From Candidatus Sumerlaeota bacterium (GTDB taxonomy: Bacteria > Sumerlaeota > Sumerlaeia > SLMS01 > JAHLLQ01): a stretch of 51,466 bases of DNA. This document shows, piece after piece, positions 34,348 through 44,190 of the stretch (its first letter is position 1; every line of letters starts with the position of its first letter). Both the position numbers and the translations under genes were made by a program. The stretch lies in assembly GCA_021772755.1 (NCBI GenBank), contig JAJFLJ010000301.1, positions 1-51,466 of the forward strand, in the 5' to 3' direction. Under the pieces are notes generated by a model. That model had not been told where the DNA came from. It made no database searches and saw nothing but the letters and a program-made list of their open reading frames with translations.

Positions 34348-36156
34348 TCAGTCCCTCGAAGCGCCCAGGATCGCGGCGAACTGCACGGGGTCGTATCTGT
34401 CGAGGGAGAGAATGCCGGTGTGGACGCGGTCCGACCGCGAATCGACGAACATCGCGCCCGGCAGCGGCACGTATCCGATTTCCGTCATATAGCGCACTTC
34501 GTCGCGCGGATCGTGATGGAGCTGCGCGACGACATCGGGGCGCAGCACGCCGACGCTGTGCGCGAAGTCCCACTTCGCATGGCCGGGCCGGAGATAGTCG
34601 AGCCGGTGCGGCGGGAGTCGCGCGACGACCGGATCGCACTTGCCGAGCAGGTCGACGGCGTTGCGCTCCATGAAGTAGGGAATGGCGCCGGCACTGGTGA
34701 CGGCGATGGTGGCGTCGCCCGCCGTTCCCGCGCGAAGCTGGCGCGCGTATCGCACCGCATCGCTCATGATGTGCGACCAGGTACCCAGGTTCGCCGCCCA
34801 TTCCAGGGCGTTGGCGTTCATGGCGACGATGGCGATCGCGGCCAGAAACCGACCGGCAACGCGGGGGCGGGCGGTGCGGATGGACATCGCGCCGAGAACC
34901 ACCCGACGCGCTCCGAGTCCGGCCGCGATCGCGAGCGCTCCGAACAAGGCGGACATGATGGCGGCCCTCGCCACGACGGGAAGCGGATTCCCCGCCAGCG
35001 CAGGGTAGAAGTCAGGGAGAATCGCCTTCCAAAGCGTGCGAAACAGAACGGCCGCCGTCAGCAGTCCTGCGAGCGCCGCCACGGGCCTGGTGTCCCTGCT
35101 CTCCCAGACGTCGAGCGCTCCCCGGACGAAGAGAAGCAGCACGCCCGGCATGGCGACGATAAGATAGCGGTTGGGAAGAGCCTCCTCCTCCCATGCGTCC
35201 GCACCGACGTAGACGGAATATGCGGAGCAGAGAAGAAACAGCGCCACGAAGAACGCAGCCAGCGGATTTCGCGCGCGGAGCAGCGTCCCTGCGCCCATGC
35301 ACGCGGGAAGCGCGATCAGCCAAAGATGATCGACGAGAAGCTGGAACCCATACCCCAATCCCATGAAGAGGCGCCTGCCCAGGGGAATTCCGGCGAGTTT
35401 GAGGTAGTACGTGTTCGGCATCGGGTCGCCATAGTACGCGATCCGAAAGGCGGCCTGCGCCCCGTACGGAACCGCGATCGCGGCAGCGAGCAGAAGAGCC
35501 GTCGCGATGCGGCGCGGGCGACGTTCGCGCACGACCGCATAGGCAAGCAGTGCCGCAGCGGGAACGACTCCGTCGGGACGCGTCAGCACCAGCAGCGCGA
35601 GCGCGCACGCCAGAACGCCGCGCGCGCGAAGCGGCTTTCCGCCGGCGAGCTCTTCGATCCCGAGGCAGCCCGCGAGTATCAGGAACGTCACCAGCCCCGT
35701 TTCGAACCCGCCGATCGTCCAGAACGCGAAGGGATAGTAGAGCGCGAGTGCGATCATGCCGAACGACGCGAAACGCCCGTCGCCCGGAGACAATCGCAGC
35801 GCGAGGCGACCGCCCAGGAGGACGTTCGCCACCAGCAGCAGGGCTCCGGTGGCCTGGACGACGAGCGACGTCTTCGCCGCCGCGACCGGCATCGAATGCA
35901 CCGCCGCCATCGCCAGCACCCAGAGGAGGTTGCTGTAGCCCTCGACCGGCGCCCCCCCCGGATTCCAGACAAGGCCATCGCCCGCCGCGAGGTTTCGGGC
36001 GTACCGCATCGAAATGAACGGGTCGTCGTGCAGCAGAAAGTGCCGGACACCGCCGATCTCGTTCGAAAGCATGACCGCGACGAACGCCGAGACGGCCAGC
36101 GAAAGCATCGCCGCCAACGCAAAGGACTTTCGGAACTGGAGCGGTTCTGCCGTCAC
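34348..36156 (-). CDS. Multi-pass membrane protein, GT-C glycosyltransferase-like
   Basis: 602 residues from GTG 36156. Roughly ten membrane helices fill residues 12-430, followed by a soluble C-terminal domain of about 160 residues. The first periplasmic loop, HDDPFISMRYARNLAAGDGLVWNPGG with APVEGYSNLLW, contains paired Asp residues and resembles arabinofuranosyl- and mannosyltransferase-type GT-C proteins such as AftB-like enzymes. These use polyprenyl-phosphate sugars. It differs in sequence from the other GT-C-like gene at 21995. The start has only a weak ribosome site; its precise beginning is uncertain. Confidence 0.72.
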   Translation of the reverse strand: MTAEPLQFRKSFALAAMLSLAVSAFVAVMLSNEIGGVRHFLLHDDPFISMRYARNLAAGDGLVWNPGGAPVEGYSNLLWVLAMAAVHSMPVAAAKTSLVVQATGALLLVANVLLGGRLALRLSPGDGRFASFGMIALALYYPFAFWTIGGFETGLVTFLILAGCLGIEELAGGKPLRARGVLACALALLVLTRPDGVVPAAALLAYAVVRERRPRRIATALLLAAAIAVPYGAQAAFRIAYYGDPMPNTYYLKLAGIPLGRRLFMGLGYGFQLLVDHLWLIALPACMGAGTLLRARNPLAAFFVALFLLCSAYSVYVGADAWEEEALPNRYLIVAMPGVLLLFVRGALDVWESRDTRPVAALAGLLTAAVLFRTLWKAILPDFYPALAGNPLPVVARAAIMSALFGALAIAAGLGARRVVLGAMSIRTARPRVAGRFLAAIAIVAMNANALEWAANLGTWSHIMSDAVRYARQLRAGTAGDATIAVTSAGAIPYFMERNAVDLLGKCDPVVARLPPHRLDYLRPGHAKWDFAHSVGVLRPDVVAQLHHDPRDEVRYMTEIGYVPLPGAMFVDSRSDRVHTGILSLDRYDPVQFAAILGASRD

Positions 36157-36344
36157 GGGGGCCCCGAATCGAAGTGTCGAGCTGGCACCGGACCACCGGA
36201 CAGCCGCACGGGCAAGAGGCGAGAGGGCTCCGCCGGAAAAGCTTGAGTTGGCGAGCGCGGTGGCGGAGTGAAACGGACGGTAGCGTTCGGGAAGCGAGCT
36301 CCCCCGTTGCCAGAAGCCGAATCGATGTCAGGAGGCTCTTCCCA

Positions 36345-36908
36345 ATGTTCGGACTTTTTTCCGTCGTGGCCGCCGTGGCCCTCACCGAGGTCGTCGCCAT
36401 CCTGGTCGCCGTGGCCATACTCGGTCTGATCTCTCTGATCGCGATGCGCCCCGCCGAGTTCCGCGTCACGCGGTCGGCGACGATGGCCGCTCCGCCGTCT
36501 AAGCCCTTCGAACAGGTCAACGACCTGCGCAACTGGGAGGAGTGGTCGCCGTGGGCGAAGCTCGACACGGGAATGAGCCAGTCGTACGAGGGCCCCAGGA
36601 GCGGCAGTGGCGCGAAGTACTCGTGGTCGGGAAACAAGAAGGTCGGCGAGGGACGCATGGAAATCACGGAGTCCCGCCCGGACAAGCTCGTGGGAATACG
36701 GCTCGAATTCCTTCGGCCGATAAAGGCCACCAACGACGTCGAGTTCACCTTCTCGCCGACAGGCGACGGGACGACCGTCACATGGACGATGACGGGGCGA
36801 AACAACTTCGCGGCCAAGGCGTTCGGCCTCTTCATGAACATCGACAAGATGTGCGGCAGCGATTTCGAGAAGGGCCTGGCAGGCATCAAGTCCAGGGTGG
36901 AATCCTGA
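36345..36908 (+). CDS. Membrane-anchored SRPBCC family protein
   Basis: 187 residues from ATG 36345, with a textbook AGGAGG (36330-36335) 9 nt upstream. One membrane helix covers residues about 8-34. The remaining part is an SRPBCC/START-like domain: FRVTRSATMAAPP, then DLRNWEEWSPWAKLD, SWSGNKKVGEGRMEI and TTVTWTMTGRNNF, followed by a long C-terminal helix. This is the polyketide cyclase/dehydrase-like branch, which binds hydrophobic ligands in a cavity. The ligand is unknown. It is probably transcribed alone or with the pyrophosphatase gene 115 bp downstream. Confidence 0.82.
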   Translation: MFGLFSVVAAVALTEVVAILVAVAILGLISLIAMRPAEFRVTRSATMAAPPSKPFEQVNDLRNWEEWSPWAKLDTGMSQSYEGPRSGSGAKYSWSGNKKVGEGRMEITESRPDKLVGIRLEFLRPIKATNDVEFTFSPTGDGTTVTWTMTGRNNFAAKAFGLFMNIDKMCGSDFEKGLAGIKSRVES

Positions 36909-37023
36909 GCGAAGGCCTCCTGCGGCGGCGCTTCGAACGAGATCCACACGAACCTCCTCCTTGCCCCCGGCGGGCGGCTCTGCATGGGTTCGCTCCAGCA
37001 TACGATCCGACGAGGCCACCCCG

Positions 37024-37782
37024 ATGCATCCCTGGCACGATCTGCGACCCGGCCCCCAGTCCCCCGACATCATCAACGTCGTCGTGGAGATTCCCAAGGG
37101 CTCGCGCAACAAATACGAACTCGACAAGGAATCCGGCACCTATCATCTCAGCCGCGTTCTCTATTCGCCGATGATCTATCCCGGCGACTACGGTTTCATC
37201 CCCCGTTCCTACTACGAGGACGGCGACCCGCTGGACGCCATCGTGCTCATCAACGAACCGACGTTTCCGGGCTGCATCATCGAGGCCCGGCCCATCGCCA
37301 TCTTCAAGATGCTCGACAAGGGCGCGCCCGACGACAAGGTCCTCTGCGTTCCCGCCCACAACCCCTTCTTCAACCACATCCTGGACATGAAGGACGTGCC
37401 GCCGCACTTTCTCCGGGAGGTCGCGCATTTCTTCGCCGTGTACAAGGACCTGGAGGGCCAGCGCACGCTCGCCCTGGGATGGGAGGACGCCGTCGAGGCG
37501 AAGAAGCAGGTCGTCCACGGCGTGGACCTCTACCGCCACTCCCGCGACCGTCTGCCCGGGTTCGACAGTTCCGACACGGCGCAGCGCGAGGTGCTGCTGA
37601 AGCGGAAGAACCGGGGCGGGGGAAGCGCACGCATCGTCCCGGTGGCGGACACCGCCGCGAAGAAGTCCGCGAAATCGGCCGCCCGACAGGCTTCGCCGAA
37701 GAAGACCGCCGCGAAGAAACCCTCCGGAACGAAACCGGCGGCGAAGAAGTCCGCCGGAAAAGGCGCGCGCCGCCGCAAGTAA
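37024..37782 (+). CDS. ppa: Inorganic pyrophosphatase with histone-H1-like tail
   Basis: 252 residues from ATG 37024; the in-frame start at 36961 adds 21 residues unlike the family. The catalytic domain (about 1-190) has [17 protein letters not shown], the metal-binding [19 protein letters not shown] and AVYKDLEG, so it is a family I enzyme that splits PPi to two phosphates. It runs closest to the plant/archaeal-like group rather than E. coli Ppa (inference from motif layout). The last 42 residues are a Lys/Ala/Pro-rich tail (AAKK repeats) ending GARRRK, similar in style to the tail on the RNase E/G encoded 2 kb downstream. The tail is not needed for catalysis and probably binds nucleic acid or polyphosphate. 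Confidence 0.92.
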   Translation: MHPWHDLRPGPQSPDIINVVVEIPKGSRNKYELDKESGTYHLSRVLYSPMIYPGDYGFIPRSYYEDGDPLDAIVLINEPTFPGCIIEARPIAIFKMLDKGAPDDKVLCVPAHNPFFNHILDMKDVPPHFLREVAHFFAVYKDLEGQRTLALGWEDAVEAKKQVVHGVDLYRHSRDRLPGFDSSDTAQREVLLKRKNRGGGSARIVPVADTAAKKSAKSAARQASPKKTAAKKPSGTKPAAKKSAGKGARRRK

Positions 37783-37852
37783 CCCTTCGCCGTTGACGCT
37801 CCTCCGGCACGGGCGCTGCCATCGCGCCCCCGGAGGCAGAGCGAAAGTCCCC

Positions 37853-38908
<1,056 letters not shown>

Positions 38909-38926
38909 ACGGGCTTCGCCCCCGCC

Positions 38927-39397
38927 TCAGCCGTCCTTGCGGTTCCAGTCGTAGGGAATCTCGCCGCCGTGCGGATCGACGCGGAACTCGTCGGGGTTCG
39001 CGTAGTCGTACGTGTTGGTGGTGATGTTGACGACGGTCGCCTCGTGGTCGCCGATGCACTTGAACCCGTGATAGACGAGGGGCGGAATCTCGACGACCAT
39101 CGGATTGTGGTCGCCGATGAAGAACTCGTTGATCTCGCCCCTGGTGGGCGAGTCCTCCCGCGCGTCGTAGAGCACGACCTTCATCATTCCCCGGGTGCAG
39201 ACGAAGTGGTCGGTCTGGGACTTGTGGTAGTGCCAGGCCTTGGTGACTCCGGGAAAGGCGGTGGTCATGTAGACCTGGCCGAAGGTGACGTCCATCTCGG
39301 GATCGTCGCGGCGGAGCATTTCCATCAGGCGGCCGCGTTCGTCGCAGTGCACCGTCAGTTTGCGGGTCTTTACGCCGTCTATGGGCTGTCTGGCCAT
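38927..39397 (-). CDS. RmlC-like cupin (dTDP-sugar epimerase/isomerase family)
   Basis: 156 residues from ATG 39397. Upstream in-frame sequence to 39838 exists but is repetitive and unlike the family. It has the RmlC-type cupin core: RGRLMEMLRRDDPEM near the start, GQVYMTTAFPGVTKAWHYHKSQTDHF, then GMMKVVLYDAREDSPTRGEINEF and VEIPPLVYHGFKCIG. This family includes dTDP-4-dehydrorhamnose 3,5-epimerase and sugar 3,4-ketoisomerases, which act on nucleotide sugars. The usual catalytic His/Tyr pair can be suggested (HYHK and VYHG) but not assigned. It may feed glycan synthesis. Confidence 0.8.
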   Translation of the reverse strand: MARQPIDGVKTRKLTVHCDERGRLMEMLRRDDPEMDVTFGQVYMTTAFPGVTKAWHYHKSQTDHFVCTRGMMKVVLYDAREDSPTRGEINEFFIGDHNPMVVEIPPLVYHGFKCIGDHEATVVNITTNTYDYANPDEFRVDPHGGEIPYDWNRKDG

Positions 39398-39510
39398 CGG
39401 TCGGTCCGTGGTCTTCGGGCTGGGAGGGTTCAAACCGCCCTGCCCGCCGGGTGGCAAGGGCTGAAGCCCCCCGAATCGCGCGGAGGGTGGACCGGGACCC
39501 GGCCCGGGAA

Positions 39511-39564
39511 GGGCGCTCCGGGGGGAATCGAGGGCGCTCCGGGGGGAATCGAGGGCGTTCCGGG
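39511..39564. repeat. Short tandem repeat, 21-bp unit, 2.6 copies
   Basis: Two identical 21-bp units (GGGCGCTCCGGGG plus GGAATCGA) occupy 39511-39531 and 39532-39552, with a partial third (GGGCGTTCCGGG) at 39553-39564. It sits in non-coding DNA. It may vary in copy number by slippage; no function is evident. Confidence 0.85.
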
Positions 39565-39775
39565 CAGCATTTCCGTTGCCACGGTCGCGGCGGGGTCTGG
39601 ACGATCCGCTCCGTGGAATCGGCAGCCGAAGAATTCGGGCCGCATTCAAGGATTTTAGGATCGAGGGATTTTGCCCGCGCCTCCCGCCAGGCCGCGCCAC
39701 GCAAGGGCGCCCCGGGAGACGGCGCAGGGTTTCCTGACCAAAGCCGGATGACTCGAATCTTCCACGCCACATTTT

Positions 39776-39787
39776 GCGAACGTTCGC
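39776..39787. promoter_or_regulatory. Perfect 12-bp palindrome upstream of RNase E/G
   Basis: GCGAACGTTCGC is self-complementary and centred about 78 bp before the RNase E/G start, a plausible operator position. It resembles no binding site I can name; LexA-type CGAAC/GTTCG half-sites need a spacer that is missing here. Confidence 0.35.
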
Positions 39788-39859
39788 GCCGGTCGCCCCG
39801 AAGAGCGGGACAGGCCCGTGGCAGCGCGTTCGCCACACAAAGGATTACAACCAACGCTT

Positions 39860-42451
39860 ATGAAGCATCGCGTCATCATCAACGCGGGCGACACCGACAT
39901 CCGTGTCGCATTTCTTGAGGACGGCCGCCTCGTCGAGTACCACCGCGAGCACCTGGACAGCAAGAGCCTCGTCGGAAACATCTATCGCGGAGTCGTGAAG
40001 GACGTCGTGCCCGGCCTTCAGGCCGCGTTCATCGACATCGGTCTCCCCCGCAACGTGTTCCTGCATTTCATGGACGTGCGCAGCGAGTCCCTCGTCATGC
40101 ACGAGAAGGACCTGGACAAGGCCCTCCAGGATGCCTCGAAGAAGGTTCTTCCCGGACGCATCGTGAAGAAGGGCCGCCGCGACCGCCCCGACCCGAAGGC
40201 CGGCAACGTCGAAGCGCCCATGAAGGCCGGCGACACGATCATCGTGCAGGTCGTCAAGGACGGCATCGGCGACAAGGCCCCCCGCGTGACCGCCAACCTG
40301 GCGATTCCAGGCCGCTATCTGGTGCTGCTTCCCTTCCCGAGCCAGGACGGGGGCATCTCGCGCCGCGTGCAGTTCGGCGAGGAGCGCTCGAAGCTGCGCG
40401 ACCTTCTGAGAAAGATCAAGACCGACCAGCACTCCTTCATCGTTCGCACCGCCGGCCTGGAAGCCGAGGACGAGCTGATCCTGAAGGACTGCGAGCGCCT
40501 CGTCGGCAACTGGAACGACCTGACGGCGCGCTTCCGCAAGCTGAAGGGCCCGGGCCTGGTCCACACCGACCACGATATCGGGGACCGTCTGGTGCGCGAC
40601 GCGTTCTCGACGCGCATCGGCGAGGTCGTCGCCGACGACCGCCAGATCGCCGAGGAGCTGCGGAACGCCCTGCGGATCCACATGCCCAACCTCGTCGAGC
40701 ACGTCATCGAGTACGACGAGAAGGAACCCGTCTTCGACCGCTACAACGTCGAGACGCAGCTGCGCCGCGGCCTTGACCGCAAGGTGTGGCTGAAGTCGGG
40801 CGGGTATATCTACGTCGAGGAAACCGAGGCGCTCGTCGCCATCGACGTGAACACCGGGCGCTACACCGGTTCGCGCGACCAGGAGAAGACCTCCCTGAAG
40901 ATCAACATGGAGGCCTGCGCGGCCATCGCCGAGCAGATCCGCGTGCGCGACCTCGGCGGCATCATCGTCGTCGACTTCATCGACATGCTCTCGCACGACA
41001 ACCGCAACCGCGTCAGCGACGAGTTCAAGAACGCCATGGCCAGCGACCGCGCGAAGTCCACCGTCGGCCGCATCGGCGACAGCGGCCTTCTGACCATGAC
41101 GCGCAAGCGCAAGTACCAGTCGCTGAAGAACCAGCTCTTCGACGACTGCCCATACTGCGCCGGCGAGGGCTACGTCCTCAAGATGGAGGAGGTCTGGCGC
41201 CGGCTGAAGAACGACCTGATGGCGATGCTCCACGCCCAGAAGCGCTACCCCGCCGTGCTGGTGGTCTGCCAGCCGGACGTGGCGGCGTTCCTCGAAGGCG
41301 AGTTCGCGCGCCATCTGGACAGGTTCCAGGAGGCGAACGACGTGGAAATCGTCGTGCGCGGCAACGAGGAGTTCCACCGCGACGACTACACGCTCGCCGG
41401 CGTCGAAGGCCCACTCAAGGGCGCGCCGAAACTCCACAGCAAACGCATCGCCCAGGAAGACGTGTTCGCGCAGCCCGTCAAGTACGCCGATCTCGAACCG
41501 GCCGAAGACGACGTGCGCGAACCGGTCGTCGCGAAGGCAGCGCCAGCCGCCAGGACTTCCACCAAGGCTCCCGCCGACAAGCCGGCCGCACCCGCCGAAG
41601 AGGCGGGCGCGGAAGGCGAATCGACCGGTGGCCGTCGCCGTCGCGGACGTCGTGGCGGACGCGGTCGCCGCCGTGGCGGGGAGAAGGCCGCGGATCAGCA
41701 GCCTGTCGAGGCGGGCGCGACGGAGAGCGCCGTCGAGGACACGCCGGATGCACCCGTGGCGAAAGCCGCAGAGCCCGCACGGAAACCGGCCGCCCGCACA
41801 CCGGCGCCCAAGCCCGAGCCGCGCGAGCAGCGGCGGCCGGAACCCGCTCCGCAGCGCGTCAGTCCGCAGAGCGACGTGGCCATCGTTTCGAAGTACGGAT
41901 CCCGCTCGAAGACCGGCGATCCGCTAAAGGGCATTCCCGTCCGTTCCATCGACCAGAAGAGCACCGGAGTGAAGGTGATCTCGGGCTGGGGCGAACCGGT
42001 GACCATCAAGCCGAAGCCCGCGAAGCCGGAACCCGTCAAGACGCCGCTCGCCGAAGTCTCCGAGCCTGCCGAACCGCGTTCGCACAAGCTGCGCATCGTC
42101 GCCGTTTGGGGCGGGGGCGGCGCGTCCAGGCCTCCGATCGAAGAAGAGGAAGCGACCGTCGGAACGGCGGACGATGCCACCGAGACCACGAAGCCGGTGG
42201 CCGGCAAGAAGGCCGCGAAGAAAGCGGCGAAGAAAGCCGCCAGGAAGACGACCTCGAAAAAGGCTGCGTCTCCCAAACCCGCCGCGAAGAAGGCGGCGAA
42301 GAAGGCGACGGCCAAGCCCGCTGCGAAGAAGGCCGCAGCAGCGAAACCTGCGGCGAAGAAGGCCTCTTCCAAGAAGGCGGCGGCCAAGCCTGCGGCGAAG
42401 AAGGCCGCCAGGAAGGCCACGAAAAAGGCCTCGAAGAAGAAGTCAGGATAA
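39860..42451 (+). CDS. rng: Ribonuclease E/G with long basic tail
   Basis: 863 residues from ATG 39860. RNase E/G is the endonuclease for mRNA decay and rRNA processing. An S1-type domain (about 38-145) is followed by the 5'-sensor/RNase H-like region. The metal-binding aspartates are D329 (AIDVNTGR) and D372 (VVDFIDM), and the zinc link CPYCAGEGY has C430 and C433. The catalytic part ends near 500. The rest is low complexity: an Arg/Gly-rich patch (GGRRRRGRRGGRGRRRGG, about 590-607), a Pro/Ala/Glu linker, and a histone-H1-like Lys/Ala/Pro tail (about 782-863). Such tails bind RNA or scaffold a degradosome. It is called rng by catalytic domain, although the tail resembles rne in concept. Confidence 0.92.
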   Translation: MKHRVIINAGDTDIRVAFLEDGRLVEYHREHLDSKSLVGNIYRGVVKDVVPGLQAAFIDIGLPRNVFLHFMDVRSESLVMHEKDLDKALQDASKKVLPGRIVKKGRRDRPDPKAGNVEAPMKAGDTIIVQVVKDGIGDKAPRVTANLAIPGRYLVLLPFPSQDGGISRRVQFGEERSKLRDLLRKIKTDQHSFIVRTAGLEAEDELILKDCERLVGNWNDLTARFRKLKGPGLVHTDHDIGDRLVRDAFSTRIGEVVADDRQIAEELRNALRIHMPNLVEHVIEYDEKEPVFDRYNVETQLRRGLDRKVWLKSGGYIYVEETEALVAIDVNTGRYTGSRDQEKTSLKINMEACAAIAEQIRVRDLGGIIVVDFIDMLSHDNRNRVSDEFKNAMASDRAKSTVGRIGDSGLLTMTRKRKYQSLKNQLFDDCPYCAGEGYVLKMEEVWRRLKNDLMAMLHAQKRYPAVLVVCQPDVAAFLEGEFARHLDRFQEANDVEIVVRGNEEFHRDDYTLAGVEGPLKGAPKLHSKRIAQEDVFAQPVKYADLEPAEDDVREPVVAKAAPAARTSTKAPADKPAAPAEEAGAEGESTGGRRRRGRRGGRGRRRGGEKAADQQPVEAGATESAVEDTPDAPVAKAAEPARKPAARTPAPKPEPREQRRPEPAPQRVSPQSDVAIVSKYGSRSKTGDPLKGIPVRSIDQKSTGVKVISGWGEPVTIKPKPAKPEPVKTPLAEVSEPAEPRSHKLRIVAVWGGGGASRPPIEEEEATVGTADDATETTKPVAGKKAAKKAAKKAARKTTSKKAASPKPAAKKAAKKATAKPAAKKAAAAKPAAKKASSKKAAAKPAAKKAARKATKKASKKKSG

Positions 42452-42490
42452 AGGAACAGCGACTGCCCGAAGACGAAAGGTGCCGGACCC

Positions 42491-42667
42491 ATGCGATTCG
42501 AAACGGACAACGAAGCCCACAAGGCCCAGGTTCGCGCCCGCATCGACCAGCGAGTCGGTGCGGCCCAAAAGACGATGACCGGCGCATTCTTCGCCGGTCT
42601 GGTCCTGGCGGGGATTTCGACGCTCGCGCTGGTGGGCACCTGGCTGGCGGGCCACGGCGGACACTGA
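42491..42667 (+). CDS. Small membrane protein, 58 residues
   Basis: A short frame from ATG 42491 to TGA 42667, 39 bp after the RNase E/G stop, with AAAGG about 10 nt upstream. The N-terminal half is charged and helical (MRFETDNEAHKAQVRARIDQ) and the C-terminal half is a single hydrophobic helix (about 31-53, FFAGLVLAGISTLALVGTW) ending GHGGH. I recognise no family. It converges exactly, with zero gap, on the glycosyltransferase gene. The ribosome site, amphipathic-plus-membrane layout and co-directional spacing support a real gene. Confidence 0.6.
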   Translation: MRFETDNEAHKAQVRARIDQRVGAAQKTMTGAFFAGLVLAGISTLALVGTWLAGHGGH

Positions 42668-43564
42668 TCAGGAGTCGCGGGGCTTGATGTCCAGGCCCCG
42701 CGCCTTCCTGCACCGGTCGATACGCGACCCCGGCCGGGGAGCGCCCGACCGCGTGCGCGTGCGAACCGACCGGCGAATCTGGGCCAGCAGCGCCCGCAGA
42801 TGCGCCCGCACGCCGACGATTCGCTCGTCGTGCATTCGCGTCTCGAGCCCTTCCATCAGCCGACAAAGCTCCCTGGCCTCGAAGTCCGGCTCCTCCTGGA
42901 TGCGGCGCGTATACTCCGCCTGCTCTGCGCAAGGCTTCTCGACGTAGCAATTCCTGCGGCTGACGGCGGGGAACTTGACCGCGACGAGCCGCCGGACCTC
43001 CCGAAAGACGCAGCCCGAATCCCGCAGCCGCAGAAAGTAGTCGCTGTCGGGGTTCTGGTACCCGTCTGGAATGTCGCGCGACATGCGCCATCCGCCGATC
43101 GCTCGCGCCGCGTCCGTGCGAATGGCCACTCCCGACGGACAGAGAAACCCGCCGCGATACGCGCCCATGCGCCGGGCCCCGGTCGTCGGATGACCGGTCG
43201 TCGATATCTGGGTCACGATCCCGTGGGCGATGTCCGCTCCGCTGTCGATCGCCGCGCAGAGGACTTCGAGATGCCAGGGCAGCATCAGATCGTCGTGTCC
43301 GAAGTGCACGACCACGGGCGCGACCGCCTGGCGAATGCCTTCGTTGTTGGGCCCGGTCTGCTCGCCGCAGTTCTCCGGCAGATTGATCCACCGGACCCGC
43401 GGATCGGCAAAGGAGCGGACGACCTCTCCGCTGTCGTCGGTGCAGCCGTCCCCCACGACCAGCAGCTCGAAGTCCTCCATCGTCTGGCGGAGAACGCTCG
43501 CCACCGAGTACCGCAGCACGGAGCTGTAGTTGTATGTGGGAATGACGACGGTCGCGCGCGGCAT
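42668..43564 (-). CDS. Glycosyltransferase family 2
   Basis: 298 residues from ATG 43564. GT2 motifs are clear: VVIPTYNYSSVLRYSVASVLRQT at the start, DGCTDDSGEVV, NEGIRQAV and the metal-binding acidic motif FGHDDLMLP (a DxD-like HDD), with acceptor-side RDIPDGYQNPDSDYFLRL. It transfers a sugar from a nucleotide donor to a glycan on the cytoplasmic side. The C-terminal 70 residues are Arg-rich. It starts 5 bp after the stop of the same-strand cupin gene, so the two form an operon, probably making and adding a modified sugar. Confidence 0.87.
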   Translation of the reverse strand: MPRATVVIPTYNYSSVLRYSVASVLRQTMEDFELLVVGDGCTDDSGEVVRSFADPRVRWINLPENCGEQTGPNNEGIRQAVAPVVVHFGHDDLMLPWHLEVLCAAIDSGADIAHGIVTQISTTGHPTTGARRMGAYRGGFLCPSGVAIRTDAARAIGGWRMSRDIPDGYQNPDSDYFLRLRDSGCVFREVRRLVAVKFPAVSRRNCYVEKPCAEQAEYTRRIQEEPDFEARELCRLMEGLETRMHDERIVGVRAHLRALLAQIRRSVRTRTRSGAPRPGSRIDRCRKARGLDIKPRDS

Positions 43565-43569
43565 TCGGC

Positions 43570-44112
43570 CTACCTGAACCGATAGGGAACGATCTCGTTG
43601 TCCAGCGGCAGCAATTCCTTGTCGGGATCGTCGTGGTCGTACGAACAGCTCGGAAAATTCACGAAGAAGGAGTCGTGGACGTCCACGTTGCGCAACGCGT
43701 GCCAGACGCCCACGGGAATCGAGACCAGGGAGCGGTTCACGGTTCCGAAGCAGAACTCGTTGACCAGGCCGCAGGTCGGCGAGTCTCCGCGCCCGTCGAA
43801 GAGGACGACCTGGATGGAGCCGTGAAGAAACGCGATGCGGTCGTCCTGCTTCGCATGGCGGATCCAGCCCTTCACCTGGTTCGGGCGGATCGTCACGAAG
43901 TAGCTGTAGACGAGGGGCAGCGGATGGAAGTCCCACCGCAGGTCGTACAGTTCCGTCAGCGAACCGCGCCCGTCGGGGTGCGTCACGAGAGGGCGAACGG
44001 TCACGCCTTCGATGCGCCGGCGAATGTCCCTGCCGGACTTGTCCACCGTTTGCGTCACCCGAACGGGCCGCGACGGATCCAGCGGAATCGCGTTTCTGTC
44101 GGATACCGTCAC
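43570..44112 (-). CDS. RmlC-like cupin, second copy
   Basis: 180 residues from GTG 44112, with AGAGGAG 6 nt upstream. It shares family features with the cupin at 38927: TVRPLVTHPDGRGSLTELYDL, VKGWIRHAKQDDRIAFLHGSIQVVLFDGRGDSP and a C-terminal VSIPVGVWHALRN. Sequence identity to the other copy is low, so they likely act on different nucleotide sugars. It lies directly upstream of a GT2 gene. dTDP-4-keto-sugar epimerase or isomerase activity is inferred from family only. Confidence 0.78.
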   Translation of the reverse strand: MTVSDRNAIPLDPSRPVRVTQTVDKSGRDIRRRIEGVTVRPLVTHPDGRGSLTELYDLRWDFHPLPLVYSYFVTIRPNQVKGWIRHAKQDDRIAFLHGSIQVVLFDGRGDSPTCGLVNEFCFGTVNRSLVSIPVGVWHALRNVDVHDSFFVNFPSCSYDHDDPDKELLPLDNEIVPYRFR

Positions 44113-44190
44113 TTCGTCTCCTCTGCCGTCGGTGCGCGACGACTGGTGCGGCGGACGGAGAATGTCAACGCCGAGTGGCTCCGCAGGCGG

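Larger units (their letters stand above)
39398..39859. other. 460-bp non-coding region between the cupin and RNase E/G genes
   Basis: No convincing gene lies here. In-frame stretches on both strands are Pro/Gly/Arg-rich and unlike any family. The region holds a short tandem repeat (39511-39564) and a 12-bp palindrome (39776-39787). It must contain the promoters of both divergent genes; RNase E-type genes in other bacteria have long regulated leaders, so part may be an untranslated leader. No clear sigma-70 hexamers stand out. Confidence 0.6.

Noticed and set aside
39421-39450. A tRNA-like T-arm (GGTTCAAACC)
   Set aside because: No acceptor stem, D-arm or anticodon arm can be built around it.
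39776-39787. A LexA (SOS) box
   Set aside because: CGAAC and GTTCG half-sites need a 4-bp spacer; here they abut, and no SOS gene is adjacent.
39398-39838. Extending the cupin N-terminally by 147 codons
   Set aside because: The extension is low-complexity, includes the tandem repeat, and is unlike the cupin family.
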